Origin: Conexibacter woesei Iso977N
Lineage (GTDB): Bacteria; Actinomycetota; Thermoleophilia; Solirubrobacterales; Solirubrobacteraceae
Reading direction: 5' to 3'
Length of the DNA: 64,000 bases
Assembly (NCBI RefSeq): GCF_000424625.1
Contig: NZ_AUKG01000003.1
Coordinates: 62,001-126,000, forward strand
Made by a program: the position numbers and the translations under genes. This document shows positions 44,134-53,611 of this stretch, piece after piece (positions within the stretch are counted from its first letter, which is position 1; the number at the start of each line of letters is the position of its first letter). The notes under the pieces were generated by a model. The model was not told where the DNA came from, ran no database searches, and saw only the letters and a list, made by a program, of their open reading frames with translations.

Positions 44134-46716
44134 TCAGGCGACCCCGACGCTCTTGCGCACCGTGCGCGCCGGCCCGCTGCCGGCCTGCGGCCTGGTCGTG
44201 ATCGTGACGTCGTAGCGGCCGCGCCTCAGGCCGGTCACCGTGACCGAGCGCGCACCCCTGGCCAGCGACTTCCTGATGGTCTTGGTCGCCCTGCGGGCGC
44301 CGTGACGCTTGACGCTGACCGTGACGACCGCCGCGCGCGAGAGCGTGAACCGCAGCACCACGCGGCCGTGCGTCCGGCCGGAGAGCGTGAGCCTGGTCAG
44401 CCCGACCGGGACCGTGTCGAGCGTCGCGGTGGCGGCCGGGGCCTGGGGCCTGGTCGCGGGCACGCCGCCGGGCGCGGGGACCGGCGTCGTCACGCCGCCG
44501 ACCTGCTGACCGCCGTCGCTCGCGGGTGGCGGCGGCTGCTGCTGCGACGGCGCGGGGGCCGGCGTGGCGTCGACCACGACCGCGAACGTCCCGCTCGCCG
44601 CGTTGCCCGACGCGTCGGTCGCCGTGCACGTCACGGTCGTCGTGCCGACCGGGAACGCCGACCCGGACGCCGGGTCGCACGCGACCACCGGGCTCGGGTC
44701 CTGGTCGTCGGTCGCGGCCGGCAGCGTCCACGTCGCGACCGCGCCGGTCGCGCCCGCCGGCGCCGTCAGCGTCTGGTCGCCGGGCACCGTGAAGACCGGC
44801 GACGTCGTGTCGAAGCCACCCGACGCCGCGGCCGCCGCCGCGCCGCCAACGACGGGCAGCGCGACCGTGGTGGTCTTGGCGTTCATCGTGATGTTCGTCG
44901 CCGGCCCGGTGCCCCGGATCGACGGGAAGCCCGTGTCGTCGCCGACCAGGATCACGCCGATCTGGTGGCCCGCGGCGAACACGTGGTCCTGCGGGACCAG
45001 GATGATCGGGAACTCGGTCTCGACGCCGATGGTGGCCAGCGCCGGGCCCGACAGCGACGTGCGGTTCGACGAGTCCAGGATCCCCTTGGTCACGCGCCAC
45101 GGCGCGCCCGGGGCGACGGTCGTCCGCGGCTGCGTGACCTCGAGGTAGCAGGCGCTGAAGTCGCCGGTCTGGGCCGTGTCGTCCTGGCCCCAGCAGGTCC
45201 TCGTCGTCGTGTTGCTCAACCCCTCGCCGTTGCGCGTGACCTGGGTGCTCGGCGTGGTCCCGCCGTAGTCCACCAACAACGCGCCGAGGTTCGTCTGCGT
45301 CTGGTCGAGCGAGGCCTTCAGGTCGACCAGCGGCGTGCCGGAGATCCGGAGGTCGCGCTTGAGCGGCGCCGACAGGAACACGCGCCGCGACGCCTGCGAG
45401 CCGCCCGGCGTGTTCATCATCGTCGTCTCGCTCTGGCTGGGCGCGTCGAGCCAGGACAGCGTGTCGAGCGTGCCGCCGGAGGTCAGCGCGACGGTCCCGG
45501 CGTCGGTGCTCGCCGCGCCGCTGCGCAGGTGCAGGTCCACGCGCCCGACGCCCGGGTCGGGCCAGTCGCTGAGCGTGCTCCACGACTCGTCGGCGTTCTC
45601 GAGGTCGACGCGCGGCTGGTCCATCACGTCGTTGGGGATCCCGTAGAGCCAGTGGTCGAACCACTTGTGCAGCGTGTCGACCCAGGCCGCGCGGCGGACG
45701 TCGAACGGGTCCGCGTGGCCCGCGCGCAGCAGCCACAGCTTGCGCGGCACGCCGGCCAGCTTCAGCCCCGCCCACCACGACGCGAGCTGGTCCAGGCGCA
45801 CGTTGTCGTCCTGCAGCCCGTGGGTGGCGAGGACCGACGCCGTCACGTTCGAGACGTTGGTGAGGTAGTCGCGGGCGTCCCAGAACGCGTTGCGGTCGCC
45901 GGTCGCGTCGCCGTCGTCGGCGTCCAGCGTGGCCCACGGCCCGGCGCACGCGGCGCGGTCGGCGGCGTCGGTCACCGCCGACGACAGCGTCCTCGGGTAG
46001 TGCGTGTTGAACCGGATCCCGCCCATGCGCGAGTAGCCGTACCAGTCGTCGATCGCCGACTCCGGGACGATCGTCTTCAGTCCGGACACGCCGGTCGCCG
46101 CGACGCCCTCGGCCAGCGTGCCGTCGTAGGACTTGCCGATCATCGCCGAGCTGCCGTCGTGCCAGGTCGCGGTGACCGCGCCGCCGGTGCTGTTGGGTCC
46201 CGTGAAGCCTGCGACGCGCCCGTTGAGCCAGTCGACGACCGACTTCATGGCGTTGATGTCGGTGGGCCCGCCGTGCATCACGCAGCCGGTCCCGTTCGCC
46301 GTGCCCAGCGCCTCGGCGTAGATCACCGCGTACCCGCGCGGGACGAAGTAGTTGTCCAGGAACAGCGGCCACCTGTCGTTGACGCCGTTGGCGTCGGTGT
46401 CCCCGATGCACTGGCCTTCGTTGCCGCGGCACAGCGACGCGTAGTACGGGCTCGGGTCGATGATCGCCGGGACCTGCCTCGCCGGCCCGGAGCCGGCCGG
46501 GCGCATGATCTCGATCGCCACGTCGTCGGTGACGCCGTTGCCGTCGGTGTCGACGCCCAGCTGCGGGATGTAGACCCGCTCGCGGACCGCCGCGTGGTAG
46601 TTGTAGGCCTCGGCGGTCTCGCCGTCCGACCCGAGGGTGTAGGACGTCGCGTTCGCCACGCCCGGCACGAGCAGGGCGAGGCAGAGGGCGGCCAGGACGA
46701 CGTGCGCGCGACGCAT
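44134..46716 (-). CDS. Secreted CocE/NonD-type X-Pro dipeptidyl-peptidase-like hydrolase
   Basis: 860 residues with a signal peptide (RRAHVVLAALCLALLVPGVA). The alpha/beta-hydrolase nucleophile is Ser196 in IGKSYDGT; the candidate Asp and His lie in THGLQDDNVRLDQ and LLRAGHADPFD. The C-terminal jellyroll of X-Pro dipeptidyl-peptidases follows, then an HYR domain (SPVFTVPGDQTLTAPAGATG to VTCTATDASGNAASG) and a Pro/Gln linker with a final beta domain. It probably cleaves peptides or esters outside the cell. Confidence 0.85.
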   Translation of the reverse strand: MRRAHVVLAALCLALLVPGVANATSYTLGSDGETAEAYNYHAAVRERVYIPQLGVDTDGNGVTDDVAIEIMRPAGSGPARQVPAIIDPSPYYASLCRGNEGQCIGDTDANGVNDRWPLFLDNYFVPRGYAVIYAEALGTANGTGCVMHGGPTDINAMKSVVDWLNGRVAGFTGPNSTGGAVTATWHDGSSAMIGKSYDGTLAEGVAATGVSGLKTIVPESAIDDWYGYSRMGGIRFNTHYPRTLSSAVTDAADRAACAGPWATLDADDGDATGDRNAFWDARDYLTNVSNVTASVLATHGLQDDNVRLDQLASWWAGLKLAGVPRKLWLLRAGHADPFDVRRAAWVDTLHKWFDHWLYGIPNDVMDQPRVDLENADESWSTLSDWPDPGVGRVDLHLRSGAASTDAGTVALTSGGTLDTLSWLDAPSQSETTMMNTPGGSQASRRVFLSAPLKRDLRISGTPLVDLKASLDQTQTNLGALLVDYGGTTPSTQVTRNGEGLSNTTTRTCWGQDDTAQTGDFSACYLEVTQPRTTVAPGAPWRVTKGILDSSNRTSLSGPALATIGVETEFPIILVPQDHVFAAGHQIGVILVGDDTGFPSIRGTGPATNITMNAKTTTVALPVVGGAAAAAASGGFDTTSPVFTVPGDQTLTAPAGATGAVATWTLPAATDDQDPSPVVACDPASGSAFPVGTTTVTCTATDASGNAASGTFAVVVDATPAPAPSQQQPPPPASDGGQQVGGVTTPVPAPGGVPATRPQAPAATATLDTVPVGLTRLTLSGRTHGRVVLRFTLSRAAVVTVSVKRHGARRATKTIRKSLARGARSVTVTGLRRGRYDVTITTRPQAGSGPARTVRKSVGVA

Positions 46717-46766
46717 GGCCGCGCACTGTCGCGTCCGCGCCGGACGGCGTCAAGCGCGCCGGAGGA

Positions 46767-46922
46767 TCAGGCGTCGCCGTCGCCCTCCGGCGAATCGCCG
46801 TCGTCGGCGGCCGGTTCCTCGGTGGTCTCCGGGTAGCCCTCGGAGCCCTGGTCCTGCCTGCGCGGGTCCTCGGTGTGGTCCGGCTGGTCCTGCGTGGGGT
46901 GCTTCTCGTCCTCGTCGTTCAT
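46767..46922 (-). CDS. Small acidic hypothetical protein
   Basis: 51 residues: begins MNDEDEKHPTQDQPDH and ends DSPEGDGDA. It is almost wholly Asp, Glu, Gln, Pro and Gly, so probably disordered. ATG at 46920-46922, TGA at 46767-46769. No strong ribosome-binding site is visible. It is too short for length-filtered gene calls and lies between the hydrolase and nuoN. The clean high-GC codon use supports it moderately. Confidence 0.5.
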   Translation of the reverse strand: MNDEDEKHPTQDQPDHTEDPRRQDQGSEGYPETTEEPAADDGDSPEGDGDA

Positions 46923-46953
46923 CACGACGAGGGCTACCCGAACCGCGCGGGGG

Positions 46954-48489
46954 CTAGAGCAGGCCCAGCGCCTTGCCCGCGTGGTCGGCGAGGTTCAGCA
47001 GCGGGGAGGGGATGACGCCGAAGACGACGATCGCCGCGCCGGCCAGGACGGCCACGAGCGTGACCTCCCAGTCGTTGCGGTCGGTGACGGGGTCGGCGCC
47101 GGCCAGGCGCGGGGCGCCGGCGGCGTCGACGGTCGCGACCTCGGCGGCACTCGCCGGACGCATCCACATCGCGGCGATGACCTTCAGGTAGTAGCCGAGC
47201 GAGATGATCGAGCCGATCACGATCACGATGCCCAGCCACGTGTAGCCGCCGTCGGCGGCCGCGTCGATCAGCGTGAACTTGCCGATGAAGCCCGCGGTCG
47301 CCGGCATCCCGGCCAGCGACAGCATCGCCAGCGTCAGCGGCCACGCCAGGAGCGGCTTGGACCAGCCGAGGCCGGCGATCGAGCGGATGTCGTCGCCGTA
47401 GGGCGTCGCGCGCTCGCGCGCCGCGATCACCGCGAAGGCCGCCATGTTCATGAACAGGTAGATCGACAGGTAGAAGACCGTCGCCTGCACGCCGAGGCGC
47501 GTCGCGACGACCACGCCCGCCAGCAGGTAGCCCGCCTGCGCGACCGACGACCACGCCAGCAGGCGCTTCAGCGACGACTGCGACAGCGCGCCGACGTTGC
47601 CGACGATGATCGTCACGGTCGCCAGCGTGGCCAGCGCGGGCGCCCAGTCCTGGTGGGCGTCGATCAGCGCGACGTCGAGGATGCGCAGCGCGCCGCCGAA
47701 CGCGGCGGCCTTGGTCGCGACGGCCATCCACGCGGTGACCGGCGTCGGCGCGCCCTGGTAGACGTCCGGCGTCCACTGGTGGAACGGCGCGACCGACGCC
47801 TTGAAGGCGAGGCCGACGATCGTCAGGCCGATGCCGGTCAGCAGCAGCGCGTCCTTGGCGACGTCGCCGTTGATCGCGCCCGCGATGTCGCGGAAGTCCG
47901 TGTGGCCGGTGCCGCCGTAGATGAAGGCCAACCCGTACAGGAACGTCGCCGAGCCGACCGAGCCGATGATGAGGTACTTCAGGCCGGACTCCAGCGAGCG
48001 CTCGCGCCGCATCTCGGTCGCGCAGAGCACGTAGAGCGGGACGCTCAGCAGCTCCAGGCCGAGGAAGACCGTGACGAGGTTCTGGCCGGCGGCCAGGATG
48101 ACCATGCCCGCGGCGCTCGTCAGCATCAGCGCGAAGTACTCGCCGTGCGCGGCCTCGCGGGGCGCCAGCGCGCGCCACGACAGCAGCGTCGCGCCGATGC
48201 CGGTGATCGCGACGATGAACAGGATCATCAGCGTCAGGTCGTCGGAGCGCAGCGCGCCCTGGGAGCCCTTGGCGACGAACAGGTCCTTGGCGTCGTCCCA
48301 CTGCCAGACGCCGAGCCCGATCGCGGCGCCGAAGGCGACGATCGTCAGGAACGGGACGATCTGCTCGCGCACGAAGCGCCCGCGCAGCAGGCCGGCGAGC
48401 AGCACGACGATCGACCCGCCCAGCAGGGCGATGAGCGGGGAGACCCCGGCCCAGTCGATGGATGGCTTGGAGACGACTGCGAGCAACAT
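46954..48489 (-). CDS. nuoN: NADH-quinone oxidoreductase subunit N
   Basis: 511 residues, about 14 membrane helices, a proton-pumping subunit of complex I. The conserved Glu of the pump helix is kept (FLGLELLSVPLYVL), as are the Lys-bearing KASVAPFHQWTPDVY and SQSSLKRLLAWSSVAQAGYL. Last gene of the operon. Confidence 0.93.
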   Translation of the reverse strand: MLLAVVSKPSIDWAGVSPLIALLGGSIVVLLAGLLRGRFVREQIVPFLTIVAFGAAIGLGVWQWDDAKDLFVAKGSQGALRSDDLTLMILFIVAITGIGATLLSWRALAPREAAHGEYFALMLTSAAGMVILAAGQNLVTVFLGLELLSVPLYVLCATEMRRERSLESGLKYLIIGSVGSATFLYGLAFIYGGTGHTDFRDIAGAINGDVAKDALLLTGIGLTIVGLAFKASVAPFHQWTPDVYQGAPTPVTAWMAVATKAAAFGGALRILDVALIDAHQDWAPALATLATVTIIVGNVGALSQSSLKRLLAWSSVAQAGYLLAGVVVATRLGVQATVFYLSIYLFMNMAAFAVIAARERATPYGDDIRSIAGLGWSKPLLAWPLTLAMLSLAGMPATAGFIGKFTLIDAAADGGYTWLGIVIVIGSIISLGYYLKVIAAMWMRPASAAEVATVDAAGAPRLAGADPVTDRNDWEVTLVAVLAGAAIVVFGVIPSPLLNLADHAGKALGLL

Positions 48490-48496
48490 GAAGGCC

Positions 48497-50032
48497 TTAC
48501 CGGATCACGGTGATGTCGTGGGCACGGGCGTCGCTGACCGTGTCTTCGTTGTGCTGGATCAACGCGGCCGGTGCGACGGCCTTGGCGATCGAGGGCTCGG
48601 CCTTGTGCAGGGCGAGCTGCGGGTACAGCGCGAAGAACAGGATCACCGCGACGAGCGGCACGAGGACGAGGCCCTCGCGGAAGCTGATCTCGTGGCTCTC
48701 GACCTCCGGCCCGACGCGGTTGTGCATCGTCCGGATGAAGAGGCGCAGCGAGTAGACGGCGGCCATCCCGACGCCGACGAACGCGATCGACGCGATCACC
48801 AGCTTGGAGTGGAAGACGCCGAGCAGGATCATGAACTCGCCGACGAAGTTCGACGAGCCGGGCATCGCCAGGTTGGCGAGCGCGACGATCAGGAAGAGCG
48901 TGGCCAGGACCGGCGCGCGGAACGCGATGCCACCCATGTCCCGGATGTCCTCGGAGCCGTGCGTGCGCTCGGCGAGGTAGGCGACGACCACGAACGCCGG
49001 CGCGACGACCAGCCCGTGGTTGATCGACTGCAGGATCGCGCCCTGCGCGCCGTCGCCGCTCAGCGAGAAGATCCCGAGCGTGATGAAGCCCAGCTGGGCG
49101 ACCGACGAGTACCCGAGCACGAGCCGCGACTCGGTCGTCGTGAACGCCATCGCCGACCCGTAGAGGATCGAGCCGAGCGCGAGCACCAGCATCAGGTCCT
49201 GGAAGTGCGCGGAGGCGTCCGGGAAGGTCGGCAGCACGACGCGCAGGAAGCCGTAGGCGGCGACCTTGCTCAGCACGGCCGAGAAGACGGCCAGCACCGG
49301 CAGCGGCATGTTGCGGTAGCCGTCGGGCATCCAGCCGTGGACCGGGAACGCCGGCATCTTGACCCAGAACGCGGCCGCGAAGCAGAGGAAGATCCACTCC
49401 TGCGAGCTCTTCGGCAGGATCGCGATCTGCGCCTGCAGGTCGCTGAAGGCGAACGAGATGTCGTGGCCCGTCTGCTGCGAGACCAGGACGCCCGTGGCGA
49501 TCGCCGCGGCCAGCATCAGCAGCGAGCCGACCAAGGTGTAGATGAACAGCTTGGTGATCGCCGCGACCCGCGTGCCCTCCGGGCCCCAGACGCCGGCCAG
49601 GAACAGGAACGGCAGCAGCATCAGGTCGAAGAACAGGACGAACAGCGCCAGGTCCTGCGCCATCAGCGCGCCGAGCACAGCGCTCTCTGCGACGCCCATG
49701 AAGAAGAAGAACTGCGGGGCGTGGTCCCATTCCTGCGTCGCGGCCCAGACGATGCACGCCAGGAAGATGAACGCGGCCAGCGCGATCAGGAACAGGTTGA
49801 GCCCGTCGACGCCCAACTTGTAGTGGATGCCCAGCGGCTTGATCCACATCTGGTCGGTGACGTCCTGCAGGCCGACGCCGCGGTGGAAGTCGGCGATCGC
49901 CCAGATCGTCCAGGCGAACGTGCCCAGCGCGCCGATGATCGTCACGACGCGCGAGATCGCGCCGGGCAGCAGCAGCCCGAGGAACGCCGCGGCGGCGGGC
50001 AGCCAGAGGGGGATGGAGAGAGGAAGGCTCAC
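48497..50032 (-). CDS. nuoM: NADH-quinone oxidoreductase subunit M
   Basis: 511 residues from GTG 50032 (overlaps nuoL by 4 bp). The Lys-bearing segment FWVKMPAFPVHGWMPDGY and TESRLVLGYSSVAQLGFI are typical. The normally invariant Glu of the fifth helix (WELMLVP in E. coli) is Asp136 here, in FFDLMLLPFLFL (codon at 49625-49627). Longer frames upstream are shadows of nuoL. Confidence 0.93.
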   Translation of the reverse strand: MSLPLSIPLWLPAAAAFLGLLLPGAISRVVTIIGALGTFAWTIWAIADFHRGVGLQDVTDQMWIKPLGIHYKLGVDGLNLFLIALAAFIFLACIVWAATQEWDHAPQFFFFMGVAESAVLGALMAQDLALFVLFFDLMLLPFLFLAGVWGPEGTRVAAITKLFIYTLVGSLLMLAAAIATGVLVSQQTGHDISFAFSDLQAQIAILPKSSQEWIFLCFAAAFWVKMPAFPVHGWMPDGYRNMPLPVLAVFSAVLSKVAAYGFLRVVLPTFPDASAHFQDLMLVLALGSILYGSAMAFTTTESRLVLGYSSVAQLGFITLGIFSLSGDGAQGAILQSINHGLVVAPAFVVVAYLAERTHGSEDIRDMGGIAFRAPVLATLFLIVALANLAMPGSSNFVGEFMILLGVFHSKLVIASIAFVGVGMAAVYSLRLFIRTMHNRVGPEVESHEISFREGLVLVPLVAVILFFALYPQLALHKAEPSIAKAVAPAALIQHNEDTVSDARAHDITVIR

Positions 50033-52041
50033 GAGGACTGGATCAGGAAGTACAGGAGCACGGCGGCGGCACCGACCAGCAGCAGCGCCGCGTAGGCGCG
50101 CAGGAAGCCGGACTGCAGCGCGCGGACGGCGGCGGAGCCCGCCCGGACGATGCCGGAGGACCCGCCGACGAGCGTGCCGTTGACGAAGATGCGCTCGAAG
50201 GTCTGCTGGCCGAAGCGGCCGAACCAGGCGAACGGGCGGACGACGACGATGTCGATCAGCTCGTCGAAGTACCACTTGTTGATGAAGAGCTTGTGCAGCG
50301 CCGGGACCCGCTCGCGCAGGCGCACGGCGATCTCGCCGTTGGCCTTGCCCCAGATGGTGTAGGCGATGAAGATGCCGCCGAGGCCGAGGACCGCGCCGAG
50401 GACGAGCCCGAACCAGAGCTTGCCGTCGCTGGCCTGGACGTGGATCGTGGAGTCGGCGAACGTCGGCTCCAGGAAGGTGTCCAGCCAGTTGGTCACGTGC
50501 GGGATCTCGACGACGCCGCCGATGGTCGCGAGCACCGCGAGCGTGCCCATCGCGGCCCTCATGCCGAAGGCGGTCTCGGCGATGTGGTGCTCGGGGCCCG
50601 GGAACCCGACGTCGGTGTCCTCGACCTCGCCGTTGGCGGGGTTGGTCGCCTGCGCGGGGTGGAAGAGGTGCCCGTGCTCGAGCTCCTTGGCCTCCTCGCA
50701 CGGCTCGCCGAAGAACGCCCGGAAGATCATCCGCCAGGTGTAGATGGCGGTCATGAACGCGGTGATGTAGCCGACCACGTAGAGGACCCAGTGCCAGCCG
50801 CCGGCCTCGGCCTGGAACAGCAGGATGTCGTCCTTGGAGAAGAACCCGGAGAACGGCGGGATGCCGGCAAGCGCGAGGCCGCCGATGACGAAGCAGCCGA
50901 ACGTGTACGGCATCGCCCTGCGGAAGCCGCGCATGTCGTCGAGGTTCTGGTTGGACCCCATCGCGCTGATCAGCGAGCCGGCCGACATGAACAGCAGCGC
51001 CTTGAAGAAGGCGTGCGTCATGAGGTGGAACATGCCCGCGACGTAGGCGCCGGAGCTGACGCCCATGATCATGTAGCCGATCTGGGACATCGTCGAGTAG
51101 GCGATGACGCGCTTGAGGTCGGTGACGACCATGCCGATCGTCGCGGCGACGAAGAGCGTGACGCAGCCGATGATCATGCCGACGTCGGCGGCCGCGGCCG
51201 ACTGCTCGATCAGCGGGTGCATGCGGGCGATCAGGTAGACGCCCGCGGTGACCATCGTCGCGGCGTGGATCAGGGCGCTGACGGGCGTCGGGCCCTCCAT
51301 CGCGTCCGGCAACCACGTGTGGAACGGGATCTGCGCCGACTTGGCGAACGCGCCGATCAGCAGCAGGATCAGGCCCGCGGTGAGGTCGCCGTGGTGCAGC
51401 TTGCCGATCGCCTCGGCCTTGTGGAACGTCGACATGAAGTCGAGCGTCCCGGAGGACTTCAGGATGAAGAACGCGCCCAGCGTCAGGCCGATGTCGCCGA
51501 CGTGGTTTATGACGAACGCCTTGATGCCCGCGCTGGTCGCCGTCGTGCGGCGGTACCAGTAGGAGATCAGCAGGTAGGACGCCGCGCCGACGAAGGCCCA
51601 GCCGACGATCAGGAGCAGGAAGTTGCCGGCCAGGACCAGCAGCAGCATGCTGAAGACGAAGTAGTTGAGGTACGCGAAGAAGCGCGTGTACCCGCGGTCG
51701 CCCGACATGTAGGCGTACGAGTAGAGGTGGATCAGCGTCGAGACGCCGGTGACCACCAGCATCATCATGATGCTCAGCGGGTCGACGAGGATCGACAGCT
51801 TGGCGTCGATCGAGCCGACGACCGCGTAGTCGTACAGCGAGGAGACGATCTGCCGGTGCTCCTCGCCGCGACCCTGCAGCGAGAAGAACGCGATGACCGC
51901 GAAGACGAACGCGAGGGCGAGCGCGAACGTCCCGATGACGCCGGACGTCTTGCCCTTCCAGACCTTGAACCCAAGGCCGTTGATGACGGCACCTGCGAGC
52001 GGACTCGCAAGCGCCAGCCAGGCGGCGGTGGTGGGACTCAT
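50029..52041 (-). CDS. nuoL: NADH-quinone oxidoreductase subunit L
   Basis: 670 residues. The antiporter-like core is plain: KSAQIPFHTWLPDAMEGPTP and SALIHAATMVTAGVYLIAR retain the key Lys and His residues, and the long lateral helix is at the C-terminus. The helix that normally reads GWEGVG has GWAFVG: the conserved Glu (E144 in E. coli) is Ala149, codon 51595-51597. The start ATG directly abuts the nuoK stop. Confidence 0.93.
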   Translation of the reverse strand: MSPTTAAWLALASPLAGAVINGLGFKVWKGKTSGVIGTFALALAFVFAVIAFFSLQGRGEEHRQIVSSLYDYAVVGSIDAKLSILVDPLSIMMMLVVTGVSTLIHLYSYAYMSGDRGYTRFFAYLNYFVFSMLLLVLAGNFLLLIVGWAFVGAASYLLISYWYRRTTATSAGIKAFVINHVGDIGLTLGAFFILKSSGTLDFMSTFHKAEAIGKLHHGDLTAGLILLLIGAFAKSAQIPFHTWLPDAMEGPTPVSALIHAATMVTAGVYLIARMHPLIEQSAAAADVGMIIGCVTLFVAATIGMVVTDLKRVIAYSTMSQIGYMIMGVSSGAYVAGMFHLMTHAFFKALLFMSAGSLISAMGSNQNLDDMRGFRRAMPYTFGCFVIGGLALAGIPPFSGFFSKDDILLFQAEAGGWHWVLYVVGYITAFMTAIYTWRMIFRAFFGEPCEEAKELEHGHLFHPAQATNPANGEVEDTDVGFPGPEHHIAETAFGMRAAMGTLAVLATIGGVVEIPHVTNWLDTFLEPTFADSTIHVQASDGKLWFGLVLGAVLGLGGIFIAYTIWGKANGEIAVRLRERVPALHKLFINKWYFDELIDIVVVRPFAWFGRFGQQTFERIFVNGTLVGGSSGIVRAGSAAVRALQSGFLRAYAALLLVGAAAVLLYFLIQSS

Positions 52042-52341
52042 CTACCCGTGCAGCTCCCGCATCTCGTCGACGTCGATCGGCAGGCGGCGGCGGAACATCG
52101 CCACCACCAGGCCCAGGCCGATGCAGACCTCGCACGCGGCGACCACCATCACGATGATCGCGAAGATCTGGCCGTCGCCGTTGCCCCACATGCGGGAGAA
52201 CGCGATCAGGCTCAGGTTCGCGGCGTTGAGCATCAGCTCCAGGCAAAGGAGGATCACCAGCGGGCTGCGGCGCGTGAGCACGCCGGCCGCGCCGATGCAG
52301 AAGACCAGGGCGGAGACGGTGAGGTACCAGCCGATGTTCAT
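52042..52341 (-). CDS. nuoK: NADH-quinone oxidoreductase subunit K
   Basis: 99 residues, three membrane helices. Both functional Glu residues are present: LCLELMLNAANL and AACEVCIGLG. Overlaps nuoJ by one base (TAATG). Confidence 0.93.
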   Translation of the reverse strand: MNIGWYLTVSALVFCIGAAGVLTRRSPLVILLCLELMLNAANLSLIAFSRMWGNGDGQIFAIIVMVVAACEVCIGLGLVVAMFRRRLPIDVDEMRELHG

Positions 52342-53033
52342 TACCAGCCGCCTTCCTCGATCGCGGGGCGATCGTCGTCGGGGTCGACGCCGCGGGCGGC
52401 GGCGACGGACGCCGACTCGATCCGCGCGGTCGGGTTGATCGTGCCGACGCCCTCCGCGATCGAGCCCATGCCCTGCGGCAGGCGCGTGGCGATCGGGTGG
52501 ACGAACTCCTCGTCGGAGCCCTCCAGCCCGCCGCGGCGGCGCGCCAGCACGACGGCGCCGACGGCGGCCATCAGCAGCAGGAACGAGGCGGCCTCGAACG
52601 GGAACAGGAAGCGCGTCAGCAGCAGCTCGCCGATCGCGCCCGGCGTGCCGAAGCCCGGGGCGTAGTCGGCGCCCTTGCCGTCGATGCCCTTCAGGCCCGA
52701 GCCGAGCACGGCGATGAACAGCTCGACTGCGAGCAGCCCGGCGAAGACGATCGACGCGGCCTTCAGGCCGGGACCGCCGGCGGGCCGGACGGGCTCCTCT
52801 TGGGTGCCGACGTAGGCGACCACGAAGACGTAGAGCACCATGACGGCGCCCGCGTAGACGACGACCTGCGCCGCGGCGATGAACTCCGCGCGCAGCAGCA
52901 GGAAGAGCGCGGCCAGCGACAGCAGGTGGCAGACCAGCGACAGGACGGCGTAGAACGGGTTCGGCAGCGTCGCGACGCCGATCGCGCCGACGATCGCCCC
53001 GATCCCTGCGATGAAGAAGAAGACAGCGGACAT
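52341..53033 (-). CDS. nuoJ: NADH-quinone oxidoreductase subunit J
   Basis: 230 residues, five membrane helices, with the pi-bulge region VYAGAVMVLYVFVVAYVG. The long tail after residue ~165 (LEGSDEEFVHPIATRLPQGM, GVDPDDDRPAIEEGGW) is hydrophilic. Confidence 0.9.
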   Translation of the reverse strand: MSAVFFFIAGIGAIVGAIGVATLPNPFYAVLSLVCHLLSLAALFLLLRAEFIAAAQVVVYAGAVMVLYVFVVAYVGTQEEPVRPAGGPGLKAASIVFAGLLAVELFIAVLGSGLKGIDGKGADYAPGFGTPGAIGELLLTRFLFPFEAASFLLLMAAVGAVVLARRRGGLEGSDEEFVHPIATRLPQGMGSIAEGVGTINPTARIESASVAAARGVDPDDDRPAIEEGGW

Positions 53034-53071
53034 GGTGGTGACCTTGGACCTGGACCGCCCAGCGGCCGAGG

Positions 53072-53611
53072 CTACTCGCCTTCCTTGCGCAGCGGCGTGC
53101 GCTCGAAGGGCTCCGCGAGCAACATCTCCTTGGTGAAGATGAGGTCGTGGCGGGCGTAGTCGGACATCTCGAAGTCGTTGCCCATCGTGATCGCGTCGAA
53201 CGGGCAGGCGACCTCGCAGTAGCCGCAGAAGATGCAGCGGCTGAGGTTGATCTCGTAGACCGCGGCGTAACGCTCACCGGCGGACACGCGGTTGTCCGGC
53301 GTGTTCTCGGCGGCGACGACGCGGATGCAGTCCGACGGGCAGGCGGCGGCGCACAGCGAGCAGCCGACGCACTTCTCCAGCCCCGTGTCCTCGAACTTGT
53401 GGAGGCGATGCCGCCCGCGGAAGCGCGGGTAGACCGGGATCTTCTCCTCGGGGTAGGAGACGACGGACACCGGCGCGACGGACTGGCGCAGCGTGGTCTT
53501 CAGACCACGCAGCGTCTCGCCGAAGGCGCGGTAGAAGGAGCCGGGACCGCCGAGGCGCTTGGGCGCGTCGACGACGATCAGCTCGTCCGCTGAAGGGGGC
53601 CAGGGGGCCAT
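53072..53611 (-). CDS. nuoI: NADH-quinone oxidoreductase subunit I
   Basis: 179 residues with two 4Fe-4S motifs, CVGCSLCAAACPSDCI and CIFCGYCEVACPFDAI, carrying clusters N6a and N6b. The C-terminal part is somewhat longer than in E. coli. Start adjoins the nuoH stop. Confidence 0.94.
   Translation of the reverse strand: MAPWPPSADELIVVDAPKRLGGPGSFYRAFGETLRGLKTTLRQSVAPVSVVSYPEEKIPVYPRFRGRHRLHKFEDTGLEKCVGCSLCAAACPSDCIRVVAAENTPDNRVSAGERYAAVYEINLSRCIFCGYCEVACPFDAITMGNDFEMSDYARHDLIFTKEMLLAEPFERTPLRKEGE

Noticed and set aside
43991-46753. Long open frame on the minus strand antisense-frame to the CocE-like gene
   Set aside because: Low-complexity Arg/Gly/Asp translation; the real gene in another frame has signal peptide, catalytic Ser and HYR domain.
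48497-52246. Open frame of 1249 codons on the minus strand across nuoM, nuoL and nuoK
   Set aside because: Only its final 511 residues, from GTG 50032, encode NuoM; the rest is a shifted frame of nuoL.
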